From positions 1 through 5,785 of the forward strand of contig JAIEQT010000206.1 of the NCBI GenBank assembly GCA_019747455.1: a stretch of DNA of 5,785 nt. Direction: 5' to 3'. Positions 1 through 5,785 of this stretch are shown here, piece after piece. Source of the stretch: Chitinophagaceae bacterium. Its GTDB lineage: Bacteria; Bacteroidota; Bacteroidia; Chitinophagales; Chitinophagaceae. A model generated the notes under the pieces. That model worked only from the letters and a program-made list of their open reading frames with translations. It was not told where the DNA came from and did not search any database. The stretch's first letter is position 1, and each line of letters starts with the position of its first letter. The position numbers and the translations under genes are program-made.

Positions 1-28
1 CACCCCAAAATTGTGTTTCAAAAACCAT
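1..28 (-). CDS. Possible 5' end of a further gene, cut by the window edge
   Basis: An ATG at 28-26 opens a frame that runs to the window edge (MVFETQFWG, nine codons). It lies 41 bases after the stop of the GDCCVxC gene on the same strand, a spacing that would suit the next gene of the operon. Nothing in nine residues identifies a family, no good ribosome binding site precedes it, and no terminator hairpin is visible between the two. It could equally be non-coding sequence. Confidence 0.15.
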
Positions 29-69
29 AGCAGAACCACGAATTACTTTTTACTCTTCAGACAATCTAA

Positions 70-285
70 TTATGAACAACAAGATTTATTCATCTGAATG
101 GGAGGACAAGCTACAGTCCCGTAGCTGCAAAATACACAACAATCTCCCTGCTTCGGTTTTAGGACAGTTTCACAACTTGTACATCTATAAAAGTATTGAC
201 AAGCATCCGTAGGCATTGTTTCCTCTTTCTGAAAACCACATTTCGGGCAGGTGATGGTGGATTGCTGTGTTAATGTCTTTTCCAT
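70..285 (-). CDS. Small Cys-rich GDCCVxC-domain protein (all-cysteine form)
   Basis: The 71-residue protein has 11 cysteines and no signal peptide or membrane segment, so it is probably cytoplasmic. It carries a CPKC pair (13-16), Cys29, a CTSC pair (35-38), the signature GDCCVFC (47-53), Cys60 and a C-terminal CC (69-70). The first two pairs look like a zinc-ribbon-like knuckle. GDCCVxC proteins are a known small family of uncharacterised function, in which some members have selenocysteine at a signature cysteine. Here the signature codons are TGT, TGT and TGC, with no in-frame TGA, so this is the cysteine form. The gene starts 34 bases after the merTP stop and is preceded by a purine-rich AAGAAAG, so it is probably the third gene of the arsR-merTP operon. 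A role in binding or passing on the imported metal, or in thiol redox chemistry, is inferred from this position and the cysteine content. Confidence 0.85.
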   Translation of the reverse strand: MEKTLTQQSTITCPKCGFQKEETMPTDACQYFYRCTSCETVLKPKQGDCCVFCSYGTVACPPIQMNKSCCS

Positions 286-319
286 GCTTTCTTAGTTTTT
301 ATCGAAGCAAGATTTACCA

Positions 320-940
320 CTACCGGGTAAAATCATAGCTTTTCACTTTGTATCCTGTTTTATTAATTGCTGTCTCTATTGTCTTTTCATCAACTTTTAA
401 TTTATCAAAAGTGATTAAGCTGCTTCTTGTGGCATAAGAAGTTTTATAAGCTAATACGCCGTTCACTTTAGATAGTTCATTGTTTACATGCTCCTCACAT
501 GCCTCGCAAGTCATGCCTTGTATGGTGAACTTTACCTGTTGTTTATTATCAACCACTGCAAGAGCTGTTGCTTGCACTTTTTGCTTTGGATAAAACACTT
601 TTGCATACAGCGGAAAAGTCATCATCAAAATCGCAAATACAGTTACTATTGCTAAAAATGTTTTGGACTGAAGGAATGAAGCATTTTTAGTTGGTTCACA
701 ATTGCAATCCATAACGCTTGTCTTAGCTGGTTTTAATTTAAGATACCATGCAAATGTTAATACAGCAATTGATAACCCTATTAAATACGGTCTTGCTGGT
801 TCAATCCATGAAAAGTTAGCGACAACACTGCTGCTACCGGCAAGTAATGCAATAACAGGGGTTATACAACAAAGTGAAGCTGCAATAGCTGTGAGAACAC
901 CTGCACCCGTAAATGTGCCTGATGATTTTAAACTTATCAT
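320..940 (-). CDS. merTP: MerTP: mercuric ion transporter with fused periplasmic HMA domain
   Basis: An inner-membrane importer of Hg(II), or a similar soft metal, joining MerT and MerP in one 206-residue chain. Three hydrophobic segments are visible at about 12-34, 51-68 and 93-113. The first carries the adjacent cysteines typical of MerT (Cys24-Cys25, in SLCCITP), and the loop between the second and third carries CNC (Cys79, Cys81), matching the cytoplasmic cysteine pair of MerT. After the third helix, residues about 136-204 form a heavy-metal-associated domain with GMTCEAC (Cys145, Cys148), the metal site of MerP. Three helices with the loop cysteines inside place the C-terminal domain in the periplasm, where free MerP normally works. 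The start ATG overlaps the repressor stop (ATGA, 940-937), so translation is probably coupled; a weak GGAAA lies just upstream. Fused MerTP proteins are known in Bacteroidota. The substrate is assigned by family only; no merA is present here to confirm mercury. Confidence 0.9.
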   Translation of the reverse strand: MISLKSSGTFTGAGVLTAIAASLCCITPVIALLAGSSSVVANFSWIEPARPYLIGLSIAVLTFAWYLKLKPAKTSVMDCNCEPTKNASFLQSKTFLAIVTVFAILMMTFPLYAKVFYPKQKVQATALAVVDNKQQVKFTIQGMTCEACEEHVNNELSKVNGVLAYKTSYATRSSLITFDKLKVDEKTIETAINKTGYKVKSYDFTR

Positions 941-1314
941 ACTGTTTCCAGTTTTTGAGTTTCTACATCAATATGTTTAAAGAAAGGCTTTAAAATCTTT
1001 AGATTTTCCTGTGTAAGAGAATAATAAATTGTTTGTCCTTCTTTCCGGGCTTCAACAATTTTCCCATCTTTTAATTTCCTTAAATGTTGAGATATGGCAG
1101 GGATACTCATGCCTAAAATATCAGAAAGGTCGCAAGGGCATAACTCTTTTTCTTCTTCCAGTAAATAGATAATCTTCAACCTTACTTCATTACCAGCTAA
1201 AGCCAATATGTTAGACAGGCTTGCAAAAGACTTTTGTGCAGTTTTCAATTTGCTTTTGCAATTCTTTATTTGTTTCTGGTCTGCAAACAACCTGATACAA
1301 GTATTGTTTTCCAT
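937..1314 (-). CDS. ArsR/SmtB-family metal-responsive repressor, CadC-like
   Basis: A 125-residue winged-helix repressor. The fold is recognisable from GNEVRLKIIYLL (41-52), the metal-site motif ELCPCDLSD (57-65), the recognition helix SIPAISQHLRKLK (70-82) and the wing GKIVEARKEGQTIYYSL (84-100). Cys59 and Cys61 match the CxC of ArsR and CadC. CadC completes its metal site with cysteines from an N-terminal extension; here the candidates are Cys6 and Cys19, so a CadC-like thiolate site for Cd, Pb, Hg or a similar ion is plausible (inference). The second (alpha-5) zinc site of CadC is not clearly conserved. It is the first gene of an operon with merTP, overlapping it by four bases. The ATG at 1314 is chosen because the next Met is residue 69, inside the core fold. 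The palindrome 24 bases upstream is its likely operator, implying self-repression relieved by metal. MerR, the usual mer regulator in Proteobacteria, is absent. Confidence 0.92.
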   Translation of the reverse strand: MENNTCIRLFADQKQIKNCKSKLKTAQKSFASLSNILALAGNEVRLKIIYLLEEEKELCPCDLSDILGMSIPAISQHLRKLKDGKIVEARKEGQTIYYSLTQENLKILKPFFKHIDVETQKLETV

Positions 1315-1318
1315 AGGG

Positions 1319-1349
1319 CAAAGATAGAGTAAATAACTATTTAAGCAAA
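1319..1349 (-). promoter_or_regulatory. Bacteroidota-type promoter of the arsR-merTP-GDCCVxC operon
   Basis: Reading the minus strand, TTTG at 1349-1346 is followed after 19 bases by TATCTTTG at 1326-1319, which fits the Bacteroidota consensus (-33 TTTG or TTG, -7 TAnnTTTG). The -7 element ends only four bases before the ATG at 1314, so the predicted transcription start falls at or next to the start codon. The mRNA would be leaderless or nearly so. The -33 element lies inside the palindrome at 1339-1358. Confidence 0.72.
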
Positions 1350-1358
1350 TGCTTAAAT
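1339..1358. promoter_or_regulatory. 20-base palindrome, likely operator of the ArsR-type repressor
   Basis: Perfect 9-base arms, ATTTAAGCA (1339-1347) and TGCTTAAAT (1350-1358), are separated by AA. Size, symmetry and A+T-rich ends resemble known ArsR/SmtB/CadC operators. The site covers the -33 element of the promoter, so a bound dimer would block RNA polymerase. No second copy was found upstream of the receptor gene or the ATPase gene. Confidence 0.75.
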
Positions 1359-1473
1359 TAATAATAAGGATACCGTTGGATGAAAAGCCCCGGATACTGA
1401 AAAACCGGTGCAGTATTATCTGATATAAAGAAATTGCCGAGAACGCTCAATGGAAAGTTCGAGGTTTGCCTGG

Positions 1474-3657
1474 TTAAATTTTAATATTAATCGTAACATA
1501 AACATTTCTTCCATCACTCGGCCAAATACCAGGCCCGGGATAAAAAGTAGGTCTCTTGGTGAAATACTTTTTATTGAGAAAGTTATTTATACCCGCCCGT
1601 ATAGTAAACATGGAGTTGGCTCGAAACGAAGCGTTAATATCCCAAATGTCATAGCCAGGCGTGTAACCTCTGGCCCCACTCGAAGGTGGGATGACTGTAT
1701 TTAATGCATCTGAAAAAGAAGAAGATGTATAACTGTAAAGAATAGTACAGCTAAAGCCTCTGTATAAAATGTCAAAACCGTTTCTGGTAATCCAGTCAGG
1801 AACTGCCTCTAATTTATTACCGGTAATAGATTTATTGATTGTTCCCGTCGCAACCTGCCCTTTGACATAATTAGCCTGCATATAAGAAGTGGAAGTAAAA
1901 AAACCTGCGAATAATTGATTGGTGAGTGGAAACTTATATTGTAAAAAGACTTCGATACCATTGGTTCTGCTGTTGCCAATATTTGTTTTGTAAGTATACG
2001 ACTGACCGTTATTATCCTGTAACACCAATGTACCGAGGCGGTTTTTGTATTCAATTCTGAACAGGCTTATATCGTATTGAAGTCGTTTAAATACTTTTCC
2101 CCTGATACCAAACTCTGCATTATATCCAAAAGCGTCTTTCAGTTTTTTATCTATTTGTTCGTAGGTAGACGCTGGAACAATATCTTTAAAAATCACAGGC
2201 CGGTACGACTGCGATATACCACCATACAAAGTATTTTCTTTATTTAATTCAAATTGTGAACTGATTCCTGTTAAAACAAAACTGTGCCTGATTGCAGTGG
2301 GTAATGGGTTTACAGTATAGTATTTTATTTCACCAGTCATTTTTGAATTACCATTCTCAAACCTTATACCGGGTGAAATAGTCCAACGGGGATTTATTTG
2401 AAAGAAGTTTTCTGCAAACAATGCAATATTATTTGTTTTAAAATGCATGTCTCTGCCAAAGACAGGATCTGAAAGTGACAAATCATAATTGGCGCCGGTA
2501 GTTCCTTTACCTAACTGACGCCTGTGTAAATCATTATTCATGTAAACAATTCCGGCAGCCAATTTACTTTGCAATTTACCTATACGATAATGATGCAATA
2601 TTCTTGCTTCAATAGTTTTGCTGTTGAAGTTGTCAATATCTACCTGCCTGTTTCTATATTGGCCTGTAGCCCGGTTAACAGTATCCGGCACATCAGCAAA
2701 AGCATCGAACATCACACTACTCCTACTCCCAAATACACCTGAAGCTGTAAGGTCTATTTTAGTTTTCTCTGATATTTTCCAGTTGAGGTTGAGGGAAGGA
2801 ACATAAATATCCGGGCTGAAATAGTTCCGGCTTCTTGTACTCATTTGCGGATTCGCATTAAACATGCTATCGTTTAAAGGGCCGGGAATATGATAAAGAT
2901 ATTCTGAACGGCCAATTTCAGCTTTTAAAGAAATTCTATCAGAAATATGATAGTTAAGTTGTAAAAATTGAGAAGTTGCATCGGATTCACTATTATTTCT
3001 GTAACCACCGGAATGCCGCTTGTAATAGTAAGCATAATACGAGAACTTTTTATAAGTTCCATTGATAGCACTATAGGTACTCAGCAGATTAAATGAACCT
3101 GCCGTGTTTATGTTTTCAAAAGTGAATGTTTTTGATGTATCCGGCTTTTTACTGATATAGTTAATCATTCCTCCAAACTGAGCGCCGTATTGTAACGAAC
3201 CTGTACCCCGGATAAGCTCAATTTTCTCGTAGCTCTCCATCGGCGCACTGTAATGGCTGGCAGGATATCCATACATATCAGAATTGATCAAAATTCCGTT
3301 TTGCCGAATATTGTATTCCCAACTACGGTGAGGGTCAAGGCCACGGGTAGCAATATTCAGTTGGTTGCCGCTACCGTCCATATCATATACAAATACACCC
3401 GGTATTTTAGCAAAAAGCTGTCGCCCGGTTTTAATGGCAATATTTGCGTTGGTACCTGCCAGGTTCACTACTTCGTTCTTTTTCCCATTGTTGAGAAATC
3501 CGTTCTGCTCGTCAGGCAATCTTGTTATATCTCTTCGTTGCCAGGATTTAATAATTACTTCTTTAAGTTCTTTATGCTTTATAGTATCGGATTGAACCTG
3601 CGCAAATGAAGTCAAACAAATCACAAATAAATAAATGCAAACAACAAAATGTTTCAT
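1474..3657 (-). CDS. TonB-dependent outer-membrane receptor, FecA-like
   Basis: A 727-residue outer-membrane importer that takes up a ligand using TonB-ExbBD energy. Residues 1-19 or 20 form a signal peptide ending SFAQ. LKEVIIK (31-37) is a plausible TonB box. The plug domain spans about 62-172 and contains RGLDPHRSWEY (105-115), YGYPASHYS (129-137), IELIRGTGSLQYGAQFGG (146-163) and INYISKKP (165-172). These closely resemble the plug of ferric citrate receptors such as FecA. The remainder is rich in alternating aromatic strands typical of the 22-strand barrel, and the end (YFTKRPTFYPGPGIWPSDGR, then a last strand NVYVTINIKI) is also FecA-like. The final residue is Ile rather than the common Phe or Trp. 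The carboxypeptidase-regulatory-like N-terminal domain of SusC-type receptors is absent, as is a FecA signalling domain. The gene starts 39 bases after the ATPase stop, so the two are probably co-transcribed. The ligand is unknown: similarity suggests a ferric chelate, context suggests a heavy-metal species. Confidence 0.9.
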   Translation of the reverse strand: MKHFVVCIYLFVICLTSFAQVQSDTIKHKELKEVIIKSWQRRDITRLPDEQNGFLNNGKKNEVVNLAGTNANIAIKTGRQLFAKIPGVFVYDMDGSGNQLNIATRGLDPHRSWEYNIRQNGILINSDMYGYPASHYSAPMESYEKIELIRGTGSLQYGAQFGGMINYISKKPDTSKTFTFENINTAGSFNLLSTYSAINGTYKKFSYYAYYYKRHSGGYRNNSESDATSQFLQLNYHISDRISLKAEIGRSEYLYHIPGPLNDSMFNANPQMSTRSRNYFSPDIYVPSLNLNWKISEKTKIDLTASGVFGSRSSVMFDAFADVPDTVNRATGQYRNRQVDIDNFNSKTIEARILHHYRIGKLQSKLAAGIVYMNNDLHRRQLGKGTTGANYDLSLSDPVFGRDMHFKTNNIALFAENFFQINPRWTISPGIRFENGNSKMTGEIKYYTVNPLPTAIRHSFVLTGISSQFELNKENTLYGGISQSYRPVIFKDIVPASTYEQIDKKLKDAFGYNAEFGIRGKVFKRLQYDISLFRIEYKNRLGTLVLQDNNGQSYTYKTNIGNSRTNGIEVFLQYKFPLTNQLFAGFFTSTSYMQANYVKGQVATGTINKSITGNKLEAVPDWITRNGFDILYRGFSCTILYSYTSSSFSDALNTVIPPSSGARGYTPGYDIWDINASFRANSMFTIRAGINNFLNKKYFTKRPTFYPGPGIWPSDGRNVYVTINIKI

Positions 3658-3696
3658 AAATGCTAAATTACAAAAATGGTTTGGGGATAAAACTGA

Positions 3697-5691
3697 CTAT
3701 ACCGCTATTCGCTGTATTCTTACAGCATTCAATATTGCCAATAAAGCTACACCGACGTCTGCAATTACGGCTTCCCATAAAGTAGCTACACCGCCTGCGC
3801 CTAAAATCAATACAAACACTTTTACTGTCATAGCCATGATGATATTCTGCCAAACAATGCTCCGGGTTATCTTTCCTATTTTAATAGCTGAAACTATCTT
3901 ATGTGGCTGATCGTTTTGAATGACTACATCCGCTGTTTCAATCGTAGCATCGCTGCCTAAACCACCCATTGCTATACCTGCGTCTGCTAAGGCTACTACA
4001 GGCGCATCATTAACACCATCACCAACAAAAGCGATATGGCGTCCTTCATCTTTCAGTTTCTGCACTTTTTCAACTTTACCTTCCGGCAGCAAATCACCAT
4101 AAGCCTCATCGATACCAATCTTCTTTGCCACTTCATTAACTACAGATTGCTTATCACCGGAAAGCATCACCGTTCTAATATTAAGACTGTGCATGTCTTT
4201 GACCGCCTGCACAGCATCGTCTTTTATTTCATCAGCAATAGTTATATAACCTGCATATTGATTGTTTATTGCTACAACTACAATTGTGTCAACAATACTT
4301 TCTATTTCCGGTGGATACGATACATTGTATTTCTTCAACAGCTTTGCATTACCTGCAAGCAGGTCCTTTCCATCTACTTTACCTTTTAATCCATGACCTG
4401 CGATTTCTTCTACTGCATCTGCATTGATGCCATTGACAGTTTCACCGGCATACTCCGTTACAGCTTTGGCTATAGGATGAGTCGAATTCTTCTCCAACGC
4501 AGCCGTAAATTTCACCAGTTCTTTTTCATCCATATTGACCGAAACGACCTGTTGAACCTTAAATACGCCTTTTGTCAATGTTCCGGTTTTATCCATCACC
4601 ACTACATTAACCTTAGTCATTACGTCAAGAAAATTCCCCCCTTTAAATAAAATACCGTTTCGGGAAGCAAGACCTATGCCACCAAAATAACCCAATGGAA
4701 TGGATACCACTAATGCACATGGACAACTGATCACTAAGAAAACCAGTGCCCGGTAAAACCATGTTTGAAAATTATAATCCTCCACAAAAAAGTAAGGAAC
4801 AAAACACAATGCAACAGCAAGAAAGAAAACGATTGGTGTGTAGATTTTGGCGAACCTGGAAATAAATAGTTGTGTCTGCGATTTTCTTGCAGTAGCATCC
4901 TGCACCATTTCTAAAATCTTACTGAGTTTGCTATCCTTAAACAGAGCTTTCACTTTGATTTCTGCTACTGTATTCAGATTAATCATTCCTGCAAGAATAG
5001 TTTCACCTTTATATTTTGTATCTGGTTTACTTTCTCCTGTTAAAGCTGCTGTGTTGAATGACGCATTTTCTGAAATCAATTCACCATCCAATGCTACTTT
5101 TTCACCTGGTTTTACCTGGATGGTTTCTTCTAACTCAATAACAGAAGGGTCAGCAACAAGAGGCGCACCATTTCTTATGACCGTTACTTCATCAGGCCTT
5201 ACATCAAGCATGGCTTTAATACTTCTTTTTGCATTATTAACGGCTGCATCCTGGAACCATTCGCCAATCTGGTAAAAAACCATTACTGCGACACCTTCTT
5301 CATATTCTCCAATTACAAATGCGCCGATGGTGGCAACACTCATCAATACAAATTCATTGAAAATGTCGCCCCGTTTTGATTTTCTAAAGGCAAGATCCAA
5401 CACTTTTCTGCCAGCTAATAAATAAGCCACCAGATTTATTGCCAATGAAGGAATTTTAGGCAACTCAATTTTGAAGCCATATTCCAACACAAGCAGGATG
5501 ATTAATATGGCTAATGCCAATAACAAATCCCAATGTGTCTTCCAACCGGGTTCATCTTTTTCTTGACCCCCGTGATTGTGCCCGTCATCATTGCTGTGCA
5601 TGGGCACCACTTTTGCTTCATTCAACTTTTCATACAGGTTACCGGAGGCTTCCTGTTCTGCAATTTTTGTTTCGTCATGTTTATGTGCCAT
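3697..5691 (-). CDS. P1B-2-type heavy-metal-exporting ATPase (Zn/Cd/Pb class, ZntA/CadA-like)
   Basis: An inner-membrane ATPase that exports soft divalent metals from the cytoplasm. Numbering from the ATG at 5691 (664 residues), it has the actuator motif TGES (218-221), SCPC in the sixth helix (322-325), the phosphorylation motif DKTGT (367-371), the HP motif (405-406), SGD (511-513) and GDGVND (557-562). Lys624 and Asp645 in the last two helices are 21 residues apart, as are the metal-binding Lys and Asp of ZntA; with CPC they define the P1B-2 class. Eight helices can be placed. The usual N-terminal HMA domain is missing; residues about 32-47 are rich in His, Asp and Glu (HSNDDGHNHGG) and may bind metal instead. 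ATG 5691 is preferred over GTG 5730 because the protein begins with a soluble MAHKHDE tail and is preceded by an A-rich AAAGA, but the frame stays open upstream. It probably heads or belongs to an operon with the receptor gene. Hg(II) is a possible but secondary substrate for this class. Confidence 0.93.
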   Translation of the reverse strand: MAHKHDETKIAEQEASGNLYEKLNEAKVVPMHSNDDGHNHGGQEKDEPGWKTHWDLLLALAILIILLVLEYGFKIELPKIPSLAINLVAYLLAGRKVLDLAFRKSKRGDIFNEFVLMSVATIGAFVIGEYEEGVAVMVFYQIGEWFQDAAVNNAKRSIKAMLDVRPDEVTVIRNGAPLVADPSVIELEETIQVKPGEKVALDGELISENASFNTAALTGESKPDTKYKGETILAGMINLNTVAEIKVKALFKDSKLSKILEMVQDATARKSQTQLFISRFAKIYTPIVFFLAVALCFVPYFFVEDYNFQTWFYRALVFLVISCPCALVVSIPLGYFGGIGLASRNGILFKGGNFLDVMTKVNVVVMDKTGTLTKGVFKVQQVVSVNMDEKELVKFTAALEKNSTHPIAKAVTEYAGETVNGINADAVEEIAGHGLKGKVDGKDLLAGNAKLLKKYNVSYPPEIESIVDTIVVVAINNQYAGYITIADEIKDDAVQAVKDMHSLNIRTVMLSGDKQSVVNEVAKKIGIDEAYGDLLPEGKVEKVQKLKDEGRHIAFVGDGVNDAPVVALADAGIAMGGLGSDATIETADVVIQNDQPHKIVSAIKIGKITRSIVWQNIIMAMTVKVFVLILGAGGVATLWEAVIADVGVALLAILNAVRIQRIAV

Positions 5692-5784
5692 AAATCTTTT
5701 TTTAATGTAAAAAAATGTAACAATACCCACTATAATTAATACCGTACCGGTAATTCGTTTTTCGTTGTGTTCTATAAACTGTGA
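5692..5784 (-). other. Open frame upstream of, and in phase with, the ATPase; possible membrane helix
   Basis: The 31 codons before the preferred ATPase ATG contain no stop up to the window edge. They read SQFIEHNEKR, then a hydrophobic ITGTVLIIVGIVTFFYI, then KKRF. A helix between two basic clusters looks more like protein than random sequence. It may be the end of an upstream membrane protein joined in frame to the ATPase, an N-terminal extension of the ATPase, or chance in A+T-rich leader DNA. The two other minus-strand frames here have stops. Confidence 0.3.
5704..5720. repeat. Short direct repeat just before the ATPase start codon
   Basis: AATGTAA occurs at 5704-5710 and again at 5714-5720, a period of 10 bases or about one helical turn (TTACATT twice on the coding strand), ending 12 bases before the ATG. 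It could be a protein-binding site or a by-product of A+T-rich sequence. If the upstream open frame is coding, the repeat lies inside it. Confidence 0.3.
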
Positions 5785-5785
5785 G

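Noticed and set aside
162..285. Possible selenocysteine codon in the GDCCVxC gene.
   Set aside because: All cysteine positions use TGT or TGC and there is no in-frame TGA.
702..980. Plus-strand open frames opposite merTP, the receptor and the ATPase (for example 702-980, 3253-3609, 4847-5275).
   Set aside because: They lie antisense to strongly supported genes, show no recognisable motifs and lack promoters; they are shadows.
1393..1417. Hairpin with ATACTG and CAGTAT arms after the receptor gene, considered as a terminator.
   Set aside because: The arms are only 6 bases with an 11-base loop, and no clean T-run follows on the minus strand.
1358..1480. A 40-codon open stretch on the minus strand between the receptor and arsR, with a plausible-looking C-terminal half (SDNTAPVFQYPGLF).
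   Set aside because: It has no ATG, sits directly behind stops in its own frame, ends inside the palindrome and matches no family I recognise. A gene remnant cannot be excluded, but chance is simpler.
3658..3696. A near-match to the -7 promoter element (CATTTTTG, minus strand 3678-3671) before the receptor gene.
   Set aside because: The first base deviates and no TTG or TTTG lies at the right distance upstream, so read-through from the ATPase gene is more likely.
5740..5752. Inverted repeat TACCG-TAC-CGGTA near the upstream edge, considered as an operator.
   Set aside because: The arms are only 5 bases, unlike the palindrome at 1339-1358, and the stretch may be coding.

Overview
The window looks like a metal-handling gene cluster from a Bacteroidota bacterium, perhaps Chitinophagales or Sphingobacteriales (inference). 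The signs are a low G+C sequence, a promoter of the Bacteroidota type (TTTG, then TAnnTTTG 19 bases later), weak Shine-Dalgarno sites, a signal peptide ending in SFAQ, a fused MerT-MerP transporter and a TonB-dependent receptor beside metal genes. All five supported genes are on the minus strand, so transcription runs from high to low coordinates.

Region by region, in transcription order. (1) 5785-5692: the ATPase frame stays open to the window edge and encodes a possible membrane helix, so either an upstream gene or a longer N-terminus may be present. (2) 5691-3697: a P1B-type ATPase with the CPC, Lys and Asp residues of the Zn/Cd/Pb exporter class. (3) 3657-1474: a FecA-like TonB-dependent outer-membrane receptor, 39 bases after the ATPase and probably co-transcribed. 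(4) 1473-1315: a 159-base intergenic region with a clear promoter and a 20-base palindromic operator. (5) 1314-937: a CadC/ArsR-type metal-sensing repressor. (6) 940-320: a MerTP mercuric-ion transporter, overlapping the repressor gene by four bases (ATGA). (7) 285-70: a small Cys-rich protein of the GDCCVxC family. (8) 69-1: a possible start of a further gene.

Taken together, the genes suggest passage of a soft metal ion, most simply Hg(II), across both membranes: the receptor at the outer membrane, the MerP-like domain in the periplasm, and MerT across the inner membrane. The ion would then be handled in the cytoplasm by thiol chemistry and/or exported by the ATPase. No mercuric reductase (merA) or lyase (merB) lies in the window. 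The ArsR-type protein probably represses its own three-gene operon, because its likely operator covers the -33 element of the promoter. No similar operator was seen upstream of the ATPase. No RNA genes, CRISPR arrays, insertion sequences or tRNAs were recognised.
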